Source: an uncultured Paracoccaceae bacterium
GTDB lineage: Bacteria > Pseudomonadota > Alphaproteobacteria > Rhodobacterales > Rhodobacteraceae
DNA: 64,000 bases
NCBI GenBank assembly: GCA_947498985.1
Contig: CANMMF010000001.1
Coordinates: 62,001 to 126,000 of the forward strand
Direction: 5' to 3'
The notes beneath the pieces are model-generated. The model did no database searches. It was not told where the DNA came from and worked only from the letters and a program-made list of their open reading frames with translations. Every line of letters starts with the position of its first letter. Positions within the stretch are counted from its first letter, which is position 1. Both the position numbers and the translations under genes were made by a program. Shown one piece after another: positions 9,214 through 19,735 of this stretch.

Positions 9214-10137
9214 TTACGTGTCGGCAAGCGGATCCCGGGCGATGTTGCCGCCACAGATCAGCACCGCCACCCGCTCGCCCGGCGCGGGAACATAGGCCTC
9301 CGCGCGCAGCGCGGCGAGCGCGCAGGCGCCTGCGGGTTCCACAAGCAGCCGGTGGGCGCGCCAGAGCGCCTCCTGCGCCTCGAGGATCGCCCCGTCGGGC
9401 ACTGTCACCGTCTCCACCCCCTGCGCCTGCGCCAGTTCAAAGCAGATGTCGCCGATCCGCCGTGCGCCCAGCGCATTGGCCGCCACTCCGGAGACCGGCA
9501 CGTCCACCGGCGCGCCTTTCTTCAGCGCATCGGTGAGCGTCAGGCAGCTTGTCGGCTCCACCGCCACGATCTTGCGCGCGCCCGCGAGCCAGGCCAGCGC
9601 ACCCGCGATCAGCCCGCCGCCACCGACGGCGATCAGGATCGTGTCCGCCTCCAGACCCTGATCCTCCCATTCGCGCATCAATGTGCCTTGCCCCGCGACC
9701 GTCATCGGCGCGTCATAGGCATGGACCTGCATCGCACCCATTTCCTGCTGGACCCGTTTGGCCATGTCGGCAGCGTCGGAATATTCGCCAGGCACAACCG
9801 TCAGCTCCGCGCCGGTGCTCCTGATCAGCGCGATCTTTGCGGGGCCTGCAAATTCCGGCACGAAGATCCGCGCCTTGTGCCCCAGCGCGCGGGCGGCATA
9901 GGCCACCGCCGCGCCGTGATTGCCACCCGATGCCGCAACGACACCGGCGGCCGGCACATCCGCCGCCGCGAGCGAATTGAACGCGCCGCGTGCCTTGAAA
10001 CTGCCGGTGTGCTGCAACTGCTCCAGTTTCAACGCGACCGGCTGCTGCCAGAGGGTTGAGGACAACATCACCGGCGTAACCTGCGCGTGGCCTGCGATAC
10101 GTGAGGCGGCGGCCTCGATCTCGGCTTTCCAGTCCAT
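9214..10137 (-). CDS. PLP-dependent threonine/serine dehydratase-family enzyme
   Basis: 307 residues of fold-type II PLP enzyme. The cofactor lysine is in GSFKARGAFNSL, the substrate loop is ASGGNHGAAVAYAA, and the phosphate-binding glycine loop is VGGGGLIAG. It has no regulatory ACT domain, so it resembles catabolic threonine/serine ammonia-lyases or related racemases. The exact substrate cannot be told from sequence. The open frame extends upstream, but the ATG at 10137 follows AGGAGG and starts MDWKAEIEAAASRI. It is divergent from the LOG-family gene with a 73-bp spacer that must hold both promoters. Confidence 0.85.
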   Translation of the reverse strand: MDWKAEIEAAASRIAGHAQVTPVMLSSTLWQQPVALKLEQLQHTGSFKARGAFNSLAAADVPAAGVVAASGGNHGAAVAYAARALGHKARIFVPEFAGPAKIALIRSTGAELTVVPGEYSDAADMAKRVQQEMGAMQVHAYDAPMTVAGQGTLMREWEDQGLEADTILIAVGGGGLIAGALAWLAGARKIVAVEPTSCLTLTDALKKGAPVDVPVSGVAANALGARRIGDICFELAQAQGVETVTVPDGAILEAQEALWRAHRLLVEPAGACALAALRAEAYVPAPGERVAVLICGGNIARDPLADT

Positions 10138-10210
10138 TCCTGCCTCCTGCTCTTTTACTTGTCCCGGCAACGCTATAGTCGTGTTCCGAGCCGAACAAGG
10201 ACAAGCCCGC

Positions 10211-11053
10211 ATGAAAGACAATCGCCGCAGCCCGTTCCGCGATGCGGGCCTCGACCGCAACACGGCAGAGCACGTGCCGGACACCCCGCAGACACGCTCG
10301 CCCAGCTACCGGCTGGCCTTTGACGACAAGGAGTTTCTCTGCCGCGAGGAGCTGCGCCCGGTGCGCCTGCAGCTGGAGTTGCTGAAGCCGGAAATGCTGC
10401 TGGACGAGAACGGCGTTGTCTCGACCATCGTGCTGTTTGGCGGCGCCCGTATCCCGGCGCCCGCCGACAAGGGCAATGCGCGTACCGAAACGCTGGCGGA
10501 GCTCTCGCGTTTTTACGATGAGGCCCGCAGTTTTGCCCGGCTGATGACGCGCAAGTCGCTGGCCACGGGCAATGCCGAATATGTGGTTTGCACCGGCGGT
10601 GGTCCCGGTGTGATGGAGGCGGGCAATCGCGGTGCCGAGGATGAGGGCGGCGTGTCGATCGGTCTCAATATCGTGCTGCCGCACGAACAGGCGCCGAACC
10701 CCTATGTCACGCCGAAATTTGCGTTCAACTTCCATTATTTCGCGATCCGCAAGATGCACTTCCTGATGCGCGCCCGCGCGATCTGCGTCTTTCCCGGCGG
10801 CTTCGGCACGCTGGACGAGCTTTTCGAGACGCTGACGCTGATCCAGACCGGCCGCATGCAGCGCGTGCCGTTTCTGCTGTTCGGACGCGACTTCTGGGAG
10901 CGGATCATCAACTGGGACGCGCTGCGCGAGGCCGGGACCATCAGCCCGGAGGATCTTGACCTCTTCCGTTTCGTGGAGACGGCGGAAGACGCCGCGGAGA
11001 TCATCGACAACTGGGATCCGGCTCCGGCGCGCGACGATATTCCGGGGCGCTGA
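10211..11053 (+). CDS. LOG-family (TIGR00730-like) Rossmann protein
   Basis: 280 residues from the ATG at 10211, preceded by AAGGA. The family signatures GGGPGVMEAGNRGA and PGGFGTLDELFE are present, the latter being the catalytic PGGxGTxxE motif. Characterised LOG proteins are nucleoside 5'-monophosphate phosphoribohydrolases (often annotated wrongly as lysine decarboxylases). The N-terminal ~100 residues are longer than in the minimal LOG proteins, placing it with the larger LOG subfamily of proteobacteria. It converges on the polysaccharide-synthesis gene at 11105. Confidence 0.85.
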   Translation: MKDNRRSPFRDAGLDRNTAEHVPDTPQTRSPSYRLAFDDKEFLCREELRPVRLQLELLKPEMLLDENGVVSTIVLFGGARIPAPADKGNARTETLAELSRFYDEARSFARLMTRKSLATGNAEYVVCTGGGPGVMEAGNRGAEDEGGVSIGLNIVLPHEQAPNPYVTPKFAFNFHYFAIRKMHFLMRARAICVFPGGFGTLDELFETLTLIQTGRMQRVPFLLFGRDFWERIINWDALREAGTISPEDLDLFRFVETAEDAAEIIDNWDPAPARDDIPGR

Positions 11054-11104
11054 GCGCCGGGTCAGGCCACATGGAAGACGCCGGTGCGCAGACCCCCGCG
11101 CCGG

Positions 11105-12973
11105 TCAGCCGGTGGTCGCCGCCTCGGGCAGACCCACAGGCTCGACCCAGCGCGCGATCACCGCGCGCACGGCGTCTTCGTCCCGCGCGTCGATGGCCAG
11201 CCGCAGGTCCTTGAGCGCTGTCGCCATCTCGAACTCGGACAGATAGCTTTCCTGCGCGCGCAGGATCTTGGTGTGCGGCGTGGTCAGCATGTCGGGCGCG
11301 ATCAGCAGCTCTTCATGCAGCTTTTCGCCTTTGCGCAAGCCGGTGATCTTGATCTCGATATCGCCGTTGGGCGTGTCGCTGTCCTTGACGGTAAAGCCCG
11401 CGCCCTCGATCATCTGGCGCGCCAGTTTGCGGATCGGCACCGGGTCGCCCATGTCGAGCACAAAGACATCGCCGCCGCGGGCAAACGATCCGGCCAGCAG
11501 CACAAGCCGCGCGGCTTCCGAGATCGTCATGAAGTAGCGGGTGACCTTGCCATGAGTCAGCGTGACCGGACCGCCGCGGGCGATCTGCTCCTCGAAAAGC
11601 GGAATGACCGACCCCGAAGAGCCCAGTACATTGCCGAAGCGAACCATGGAGAATCGCGTTCCCGCACTGCGGGTGGCCAGATCCTGCACCACCAGTTCGG
11701 CCAGACGCTTGGAGGCGCCCATGACATTGGTCGGGCGCACTGCCTTGTCGGAGGACACCAGAATGAACCGCTCCACCCCGGCATCCCGCGCGGCGTCGGC
11801 GATGATCTTGGTCCCCAGGACGTTGTTGCGCAGACCGGCGATGGCGTTGCGCTCGACCAGCGGCAGGTGCTTGTAGGCGGCGGCGTGCAGCACAACCTCG
11901 ATACGGTTCTCGGCCAGCGCCTCGCGCATCATCGCGTCATTTGTCACGCAGCCGAGGATCGGGACGATGTTCAGCGTCGAGCTGAGCTCGCGCAGTTCCT
12001 TGTCGATATTGTAGAGCGCCAGTTCGGAGTGATCGACCAGCACCACGCAATCGGGTTTGCAGGCGATCAGCTGGCGGCAGAGCTCGGACCCGATGGACCC
12101 GCCCGCGCCCGTGATCATGATGCGACGGCCCGAATAGGCGTGGCTCACGCCGGGCAGCTCGGTCTCCAGCCGGTTGCGGCCGAGCAGGTCGTCCAGCGAG
12201 ACCGGGGCCACCCGCTGCTTCAGCTCTCCCTCGCCCACCAGCTCGGCAAAGGACGGCAGGGCGTGCACCTGACAGCCGATGCTGCGCAGCTGATGGGCAA
12301 TCCGCGCCAGCGACGGCGGGCTGATCGACGGCATTGCCAGCACAACCCGGTCGATGCCTTTCCGGGCGATCAGATCCGCAATGCCGGAGGAGGCATAGAC
12401 CCGCAGGCCCAGCACCATCTGGCTTTGCAGCGTCGGGTTGTCGTCGACAAAGGCGACAGGTTGGATCGCGTTGTCATGACGCAAGGCCGCGACCAACTGC
12501 TGACCGGTCTGGCCCGCGCCATAGACCAGCACGCGCATGCGCCGTTCGCCGCGCCGGTAGACGCCGAGCGTGACCTGCCGAAGCACGATCCGCCACGACG
12601 CACACATCACCAGCAGCAACAGGATGAAGATGAAGAACACGCCCTGCGGCAGCATGTTGGCCGACGCCCGGTCCACCAGCAGGCCCATAATGCCCAGACC
12701 GGTGGCGAAGGCCGCGGTGCGCACGATGCCGCGCGTCTCGTAGGCGTTGAGCTTGATCTGCGGCAATCCGAGGTACCAGCAAAAGAGCGCGCCGCCCGCC
12801 GTCATTGCCGCAAAAAGAGGCAACAGCCCGCGCAGAGTGGCGCCATCCGCCGTGATCGAGGATTCCAGAACCACCGCAAGGCACAGCGCCAGCGGGATCA
12901 TCAAGGTGTCAAATGATGCAAAGAGCGCTTGTTTCTGCGCGCGCGACGATCGCGTTGCAATCTCGTAAAGCAT
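11105..12973 (-). CDS. FlaA1/CapD-type membrane nucleotide-sugar epimerase/dehydratase
   Basis: Large polysaccharide-biosynthesis protein of 622 residues if started at ATG 12973 (MLYEIATRSSRAQ; GCGAGGG before it); an in-frame ATG at 13048 lacks a ribosome site. About four N-terminal membrane segments are followed by a Rossmann domain (VLVYGAGQTGQQLV) and the catalytic short-chain dehydrogenase domain with GAGGSIGSELCRQL, HAAAYKHLPLVE and SSDKAVRPTNVMGASK. The family makes 4-keto-6-deoxy or epimerised UDP-sugars for capsule, LPS or glycans. No other polysaccharide gene adjoins it. Its upstream region carries a striking triple TTAA (CtrA-type) array at 13214-13239. Confidence 0.9.
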   Translation of the reverse strand: MLYEIATRSSRAQKQALFASFDTLMIPLALCLAVVLESSITADGATLRGLLPLFAAMTAGGALFCWYLGLPQIKLNAYETRGIVRTAAFATGLGIMGLLVDRASANMLPQGVFFIFILLLLVMCASWRIVLRQVTLGVYRRGERRMRVLVYGAGQTGQQLVAALRHDNAIQPVAFVDDNPTLQSQMVLGLRVYASSGIADLIARKGIDRVVLAMPSISPPSLARIAHQLRSIGCQVHALPSFAELVGEGELKQRVAPVSLDDLLGRNRLETELPGVSHAYSGRRIMITGAGGSIGSELCRQLIACKPDCVVLVDHSELALYNIDKELRELSSTLNIVPILGCVTNDAMMREALAENRIEVVLHAAAYKHLPLVERNAIAGLRNNVLGTKIIADAARDAGVERFILVSSDKAVRPTNVMGASKRLAELVVQDLATRSAGTRFSMVRFGNVLGSSGSVIPLFEEQIARGGPVTLTHGKVTRYFMTISEAARLVLLAGSFARGGDVFVLDMGDPVPIRKLARQMIEGAGFTVKDSDTPNGDIEIKITGLRKGEKLHEELLIAPDMLTTPHTKILRAQESYLSEFEMATALKDLRLAIDARDEDAVRAVIARWVEPVGLPEAATTG

Positions 12974-13213
12974 GACCCTCGCTTTTCTGCTCAGCCACCC
13001 TCGACCGCTCGGTGCATTGAGTTGTCCTGCAACCCGCGCATCAATCATTCAAAGGGCTTATGGTCGATACAGCGCTCTTATTGTGTTTCCATCACTCTTA
13101 GAGGACTGCTCAAATGACAGGCAAGTACTGAAATTGCTGCAAGTGCGAAAGTTGGCGGGATTCCACCACTTTTCCGCCGGGCGCGACAGAATCCGCCGAA
13201 AAATGTCACACAT

Positions 13214-13239
13214 TTAAGGGTGCGTTAAGGATCTGTTAA
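13214..13239. promoter_or_regulatory. Triple TTAA array, candidate double CtrA site
   Basis: TTAA occurs at 13214, 13225 and 13236, each separated by exactly seven bases, giving two overlapping TTAA-N7-TTAA CtrA consensus sites at one helical-turn spacing. It lies in the divergent region between the membrane epimerase gene (start 12973) and asd (start 13396). The rest of this 420-bp region has no gene that I can support. Confidence 0.6.
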
Positions 13240-13395
13240 CAACCTGAGGCTGCACGGCCACAGCGCCCGGTCAGCTTCGCGCCGGGCCTGCGCATAATTG
13301 TCACTTTCCGCGCCGTCACGGCTGCGATAAGAGCGCGCCAGCCATGTTGCGCCCGATCCCGGGCCGGGTGGTCTTGGGAAAACTGGAGGACCGAA

Positions 13396-14418
13396 ATGGG
13401 TTACAGGGTCGTCGTCGCGGGCGCCACGGGCAATGTGGGCCGCGAAATGCTGAACATCCTCGCCGAACGGGAGTTTCCCGTCGACGAACTGGCGGCGCTG
13501 GCATCGCGCCGCAGCCTCGGTACAGAGGTGAGCTTTGGCGACAAGACCCTGAAGACCAAGGACCTCGACACGTTCGACTTCACCGGCTGGGATATCGCGC
13601 TCTTTGCCATCGGCTCGGACGCGACCAAGAAATACGCGCCCGTTGCCGCAAAGGCGGGCTGCGTGGTGATCGACAATTCCTCGCTTTATCGCTACGATCC
13701 GGACGTGCCGCTGATCGTGCCTGAGGTGAACGCCGACGCCGTGATGGGCTATACCAAGCGCAACATCATCGCCAATCCCAACTGCTCGACCGCGCAGATG
13801 GTGGTGGCGCTGAAGCCGCTGCATGACCGCGCGAAGATCAAGCGGGTCGTGGTCTCGACCTACCAGTCGGTGTCGGGCGCGGGCAAGGAAGGCATGGACG
13901 AGCTCTGGGAGCAGACCAAGGCGGTCTACAATCCCGTCAAGGAAGTGCCGCCTTCGAAATTTCAAAAGCCCATCGCCTTCAACGTGATCCCGCATATCGA
14001 TGTCTTCCTCGAGGACGGCTCCACCAAGGAAGAGTGGAAGATGGTCGCCGAAACCAAGAAGATCGTCGACACTTCGATCAAGGTTACGGCCACCTGCGTG
14101 CGCGTGCCGGTTTTTGTCGGCCACGCCGAGGCCATCAATATCGAGACCGAGGATTTCCTCGACGAGGACGAGGCCCGGGACATCCTGCGCGAAAGCCCCG
14201 GCATAATGGTGGTCGACAAGCGCGAGGATGGCGGCTACGTCACGCCGCTCGAATGTGTGGGCGAGTTTGCCACCTTTGTCAGCCGGATCCGGCAGGACAG
14301 CACCATCGACAACGGTCTGAACTTCTGGTGCGTGTCGGACAATTTGCGCAAGGGGGCGGCGCTGAACGCGGTGCAGATCGCCGAAGTGCTGGGCCAGAAG
14401 GCGCTGAAAAAGGGCTGA
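13396..14418 (+). CDS. asd: Aspartate-semialdehyde dehydrogenase
   Basis: Reduces aspartyl-4-phosphate to aspartate semialdehyde, the branch point for lysine, threonine and methionine. 340 residues, normal length. NADP-binding GATGNVGREMLN at the N-terminus; catalytic Cys130 in ANPNCSTAQMV; conserved substrate-site stretch STYQSVSGAGKEGMDEL. GGAGG is placed just before the ATG at 13396. A strong intrinsic terminator follows at 14439-14470, so it is monocistronic. Confidence 0.97.
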   Translation: MGYRVVVAGATGNVGREMLNILAEREFPVDELAALASRRSLGTEVSFGDKTLKTKDLDTFDFTGWDIALFAIGSDATKKYAPVAAKAGCVVIDNSSLYRYDPDVPLIVPEVNADAVMGYTKRNIIANPNCSTAQMVVALKPLHDRAKIKRVVVSTYQSVSGAGKEGMDELWEQTKAVYNPVKEVPPSKFQKPIAFNVIPHIDVFLEDGSTKEEWKMVAETKKIVDTSIKVTATCVRVPVFVGHAEAINIETEDFLDEDEARDILRESPGIMVVDKREDGGYVTPLECVGEFATFVSRIRQDSTIDNGLNFWCVSDNLRKGAALNAVQIAEVLGQKALKKG

Positions 14419-14438
14419 TCCGCACGGATCGGCAGGAT

Positions 14439-14470
14439 GGCCGGGGGTGCGCTGCGCCCTCGGCCTTTTT
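14439..14470 (+). terminator. Rho-independent terminator of asd
   Basis: A nine-pair stem from 14439 (GGCCGGGGG, one G-U pair) to 14465 (CCCTCGGCC), loop TGCGCTGCG, followed by TTTTT. It starts 20 bp after the asd stop. Confidence 0.8.
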
Positions 14471-14627
14471 CATGGCAAGACGGTCGGCACATCGCCCGGA
14501 TTTGTGCCGGAACGTCCAAAAACACCCCGGATTGGTCCCCGCACTGCCCATTTCGCGCCCAGATTGTCCCGCAAGACTTGGACATCGCCAGGCAAATGCA
14601 CGGCGGATCCTGTTTGGAGGAAGAGCA

Positions 14628-14765
14628 GTGACCTACGATCTGACCGTGATCGCCCGAGCGCGCCGTCTGCGTGCGTTGAGCGCCCTGAAGCAGCCCCGCC
14701 GTGCCCGCCCGTGCCGCACGCGCCTGTTCTCCCGTCAAAGCCAGACGCTGCCGCTCGCGGCCTGA
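14628..14765 (+). CDS. Candidate 45-aa arginine-rich small protein
   Basis: GTG-started frame of 45 codons preceded by TTGGAGGAAGAGCA, a near-perfect Shine-Dalgarno sequence. The product is very basic (VTYDLTVIARARRLRALSAL, then RRARPCRTRLFSRQSQTLPL) with no recognised domain. The position, between the asd terminator and the next gene, is free of other coding sequence. Support is only the ribosome site and frame; a chance frame in GC-rich DNA is possible. Confidence 0.4.
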   Translation: MTYDLTVIARARRLRALSALKQPRRARPCRTRLFSRQSQTLPLAA

Positions 14766-14900
14766 GGTCCGGCGCCTCGCCCCAAACGGCTTGCGCGGCG
14801 CTGTTTCGCAGCGGTGCGCCCTGATCCAGCAGACATCCTCAACCAAGTTTGCACCGGCATCGACACGGCTCGATTCCGAAAATTCCCTTCAAAATTTCCA

Positions 14901-14930
14901 TTGTAATTTAACAACATGCTGGAATTTATA
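14901..14930 (+). promoter_or_regulatory. Candidate sigma-70-type promoter
   Basis: TTGTAA (14901-14906), 18-bp spacer, TTTATA (14925-14930), in an AT-rich island upstream of the 111-aa gene at 14998. Fit is reasonable but unproven. Confidence 0.4.
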
Positions 14931-14997
14931 CCCAGTCCGGCCCTAATTCTGCCCATTTGATCGCCGAAGCTGTTTCGAGCAGGCAAGGAGCAGTGCA

Positions 14998-15333
14998 ATG
15001 AAACATGATCCTCTCGACAGCGGGCATTGGTCTCAGCCCAACGCAGAGCTGGGTTTGCCCGGCCCGCTGGAATGCGAAACGCTGGTGCTGCTGCGCCGCT
15101 TCATCGCGCCGATCCTGGAAAATGCGGCAAGCTGGGACGACATCGCCGCCTCCCTCGCCGAAAAGGGCTATGGTCTGACGTTCCGCGCGGGGCATCTGGT
15201 GATCATGAACGATCAGGGAATGGGTCTTTGCACCGGGCGCGACCTTGGTGTGCCGCTGCGCGAGATCTCCAACCGCATCGGCCGGCCCAGCATCCGGGCC
15301 CATGCCGACGGACAATCCGGTGAACTGCAATAG
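14998..15333 (+). CDS. Conserved hypothetical protein, 111 aa
   Basis: Starts MKHDPLDSGHWSQPN with AAGGAG before the ATG at 14998. The segment WDDIAASLAEKGYGLTFRAGHLVIMND resembles a short motif common in uncharacterised alphaproteobacterial proteins and in relaxase-neighbour proteins, but I cannot assign it. No membrane segment or signal peptide. It is followed on the same strand by two SH3-type secreted paralogs, with a 168-bp gap. Confidence 0.7.
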   Translation: MKHDPLDSGHWSQPNAELGLPGPLECETLVLLRRFIAPILENAASWDDIAASLAEKGYGLTFRAGHLVIMNDQGMGLCTGRDLGVPLREISNRIGRPSIRAHADGQSGELQ

Positions 15334-15501
15334 ACATGCCCTCCGCGCCCGCAACGCAGCCGATTGCGCGAAGCGCACAGGCCCGGCAGCACCCCCAGCC
15401 GGAAAGCGCCGCACCTGCCTGCACCGGACGGAAAACCCTCCCTGTCCCGAACCTGGATTCCGCGATACTCTGACCTGGATTTGAAGACCGGAGACGAATT
15501 G

Positions 15502-16131
15502 ATGCGTCTGATATCAACCCTGATCGCGCGGCTTGCGATCATCCTTCTGGCCTGGGCCGGAACCGTGACATTCACCGGAGCGCAAGGCCTGCCCGCACTC
15601 TACGACGTCACCGGCGTGGCCGCCGACGACGTGCTCAACATACGCGAGGCGCCCAGCGCCAGCACCGCGATCATCGGAGAGCTTGCTCCCGACCAGACCG
15701 GCGTCGAGGTTGTGGAGATCTCGGGCGATGGCAAATGGGGTCTGGTCAACAGCCACGAGCAATCCTGCTGGACCTCCTTGCGGTTCCTGACGCCGGTGGC
15801 TGGCGGCGCAATGCCGGACTGGCCGCATCTGACCTGTTTCGGCACGGAACCCTTCTGGGACGTCGCCATCGCGCAAGGCGCGCGCATCGAGATGCGCAGC
15901 CTGCAGCGCGACGAACAGCTCACCTACGCCACCGGTACGCTGAATCCGGTGTTCTCCTGGCCTTATGTCTTCACCGGACAGGACGGGCCGGGCAATATCA
16001 CGGTGATTGCGGTGCCCGCGCAATGTAACGATGGTATGTCGGACCGCGAATACGGAATGCGCGGCATTGTCGTTTACGGCTCCGCGGGCGAATATGTGCT
16101 GAACGGCTGCTGTTCGCTGGACATGCGCTGA
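15502..16131 (+). CDS. Secreted SH3-type domain protein, paralog 1
   Basis: 209 residues from the ATG at 15502. Signal peptide of about 27 residues (MRLISTLIARLAIILLAWAG...), then a bacterial SH3-like module (YDVTGVAADDVLNIREAPS ... GKWGLV) and a C-terminal beta domain starting WPHLTCFGTEPFWDVAI and ending VLNGCCSLDMR. The C-terminal domain resembles the COG3650-type periplasmic/heat-induced family. Probably periplasmic. The gene directly downstream shares the same architecture and the terminal GCCSL motif, so the pair arose by tandem duplication. Role unknown. Confidence 0.8.
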   Translation: MRLISTLIARLAIILLAWAGTVTFTGAQGLPALYDVTGVAADDVLNIREAPSASTAIIGELAPDQTGVEVVEISGDGKWGLVNSHEQSCWTSLRFLTPVAGGAMPDWPHLTCFGTEPFWDVAIAQGARIEMRSLQRDEQLTYATGTLNPVFSWPYVFTGQDGPGNITVIAVPAQCNDGMSDREYGMRGIVVYGSAGEYVLNGCCSLDMR

Positions 16132-16168
16132 TCCCAGTTTTCGTCTGCCCAGAAAGGGAGATCCCGCC

Positions 16169-16798
16169 ATGCTGCGCCTGATCCTCGCACTGCTTTGCCT
16201 CACAGCCCCCCTTGCCCAAGCGCAGGGCTGGTCCGACCCCGATCCGCTGCCCGCGCTTTACAACGTGACAGGCGTGGCCTCCGACGACACGCTCAACATC
16301 CGCCGCATGCCCTCCGGCAAGTCCGAAAAATTCGACGTGCTGGCGCATGACGCAACGTTTGTGGAGGTCATCGCGCTCAACGAGACCGGACGCTGGGGGC
16401 AGATCAACACAGGTGAGGCCGGAATGGGTTGGGTCAGCATGGCCTATATGGCGCCGGTCGAGAACGGCACCTTTGTCGAATGGCCGCATATGCGGTGCTC
16501 GGGCAGCGAAGCGCCGTGGTATTTCGAGTTCGAACAGGGCGCGGCGGCGGCCTACTCCTATGGTTACACCGACCCGGTGGCCCTGTCAGCCAGCGCCATC
16601 CGCGCCGGGTCCGAAGGCTTTCGCGGGCACGGCATCGCGGCCACCTCGCCCACGCTGACCGTCACCGCCACCTTCCGGCAGGACATCTGCGAAAGCACGA
16701 TGATCGAGATGGCGCGCGGGATCAGGGCGGTTGTCGTGGCCACGGGCGCGGATGGCACGGCGGTGCATACCGGATGCTGCTCGCTGATCGCGCCGTAG
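16169..16798 (+). CDS. Secreted SH3-type domain protein, paralog 2
   Basis: 209 residues, exactly the length of paralog 1. Signal peptide MLRLILALLCLTAPLAQAQ, SH3 module YNVTGVASDDTLNIRRMPS, then a diverged C-terminal domain starting WPHMRCSGSEAPWYFEF and ending GCCSLIAP. The ribosome site AAAGGGAG is visible. It lies 37 bp after paralog 1 on the same strand, likely one transcript. The C-terminal domain is more diverged than the SH3 part, suggesting different ligands. Function not assigned. Confidence 0.8.
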   Translation: MLRLILALLCLTAPLAQAQGWSDPDPLPALYNVTGVASDDTLNIRRMPSGKSEKFDVLAHDATFVEVIALNETGRWGQINTGEAGMGWVSMAYMAPVENGTFVEWPHMRCSGSEAPWYFEFEQGAAAAYSYGYTDPVALSASAIRAGSEGFRGHGIAATSPTLTVTATFRQDICESTMIEMARGIRAVVVATGADGTAVHTGCCSLIAP

Positions 16799-16887
16799 GC
16801 GGGCCTGCGCTGACGGCGGTCTTGTCCGGCGGCCCTGTCGCGGGCCTGCAACGGCACTGAGACCCGCAGGCCGTCCCGCAGAACCCG

Positions 16888-17484
16888 TCAGGTCACAACC
16901 CGCAAGGTCAGGTTCAGCCGCCCGCCCTTGGGCAGCAACGTCGACGAGCCATAGCGGATGCGGTCGACCCCGTGGTGACGCAAGCGCGCCGCGCCGCCCA
17001 TCACCACCACGTCCCCCGACCGCAGCCAGATCGACTCGGTCTTGCCGCCCCGCGCCTCGTTGCCCATGCGAAAGAGCCCGTCGTCGCCCAGCGACACCGA
17101 CAGGACGGGGCAGGAGAAATCCGCCTCGTCCCGATCCTGGTGCAACCCCATCCGCGCGCCCTCTCCGTACCAGTTGATCAGGCAGCATTCCGGATCGCGG
17201 GCGCATTGCGCGACGCCCGCCCAGATCGCCATCACCTCGGGCGGAATCCCGGGCCAGGCCATGCCGTCGGGGTGGCGCGGCTCGTAGCGGTAGCCCTTGC
17301 GGTCCGTGACCCAGCCAAACCGGCCCGCCGCACTCATCCGCACCGACATCTTCTGCCCGCGCGGCGTCTCGGGCCGGTAGAGCGGCGCCTGCGCCAGACA
17401 GAGGCGAACGGCCTCCACGACGCGGATCTGCGCCGCCCTGTCGAGCAAGCCCGGAAAAATCCGAAAGCCCCGGATTTCGATCAT
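16888..17484 (-). CDS. alkB: AlkB-like 2-oxoglutarate/Fe(II) dioxygenase
   Basis: 198 residues if started at ATG 17484 (MIEIRGFRIFPG); a longer in-frame start exists but adds a low-complexity segment. Iron ligands H115 and D117 (LHQDRDE) and H171 (LRHHGVDR), and the 2-oxoglutarate-binding RxNxTxR motif (RLNLTLR, 189-195) are all present, as is the NWYGEGARMGLH substrate-loop motif. This matches AlkB enzymes that oxidatively demethylate 1-methyladenine and 3-methylcytosine in nucleic acids. Alone on the minus strand, convergent to the SH3 paralogs and divergent from dnaK. Confidence 0.9.
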   Translation of the reverse strand: MIEIRGFRIFPGLLDRAAQIRVVEAVRLCLAQAPLYRPETPRGQKMSVRMSAAGRFGWVTDRKGYRYEPRHPDGMAWPGIPPEVMAIWAGVAQCARDPECCLINWYGEGARMGLHQDRDEADFSCPVLSVSLGDDGLFRMGNEARGGKTESIWLRSGDVVVMGGAARLRHHGVDRIRYGSSTLLPKGGRLNLTLRVVT

Positions 17485-17553
17485 CTCGTCCAAACCACCC
17501 CCCTTCCCCGCCGGAATTTGCACCATTTTGACCAAATCTGCCCCGCAAGCCCG

Positions 17554-17581
17554 CTTGCAGCACCCAAACGCCCTCCTTATA
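17554..17581 (+). promoter_or_regulatory. Candidate sigma-32 heat-shock promoter of dnaK
   Basis: CTTGCA (17554-17559), 13-bp spacer, CTCCTTATA (17573-17581). This matches the RpoH consensus CTTGAA-N13-CCCCATNTA at most positions and lies about 110 bp before dnaK. Confidence 0.55.
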
Positions 17582-17698
17582 TACGCTCGGAACGCGCCGG
17601 ACAGGCACCTGCCCGGCACCGTGAAATCGGGGCTGGATGCCACAATGGGTCCGGACGCCTCGGGACATCGCCTTTAATACGAGATAAGGGATCGAAAC

Positions 17699-19615
<1,917 letters not shown>

Positions 19616-19735
19616 GGCAGGCACGCGGATCCGTAAAGGGGCCGGTCCGGACGCCGGGCCGGCCCTACCCGTTTACGCCTGCAGGGGTGCCGACCCCGGG
19701 GCTGTGACAGGCGGTCCGCGAAAAGGAGGGCAGAT

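Noticed and set aside
11084-12916. Open frame antisense to the membrane epimerase gene
   Set aside because: Shadow; no start signal and low-complexity composition.
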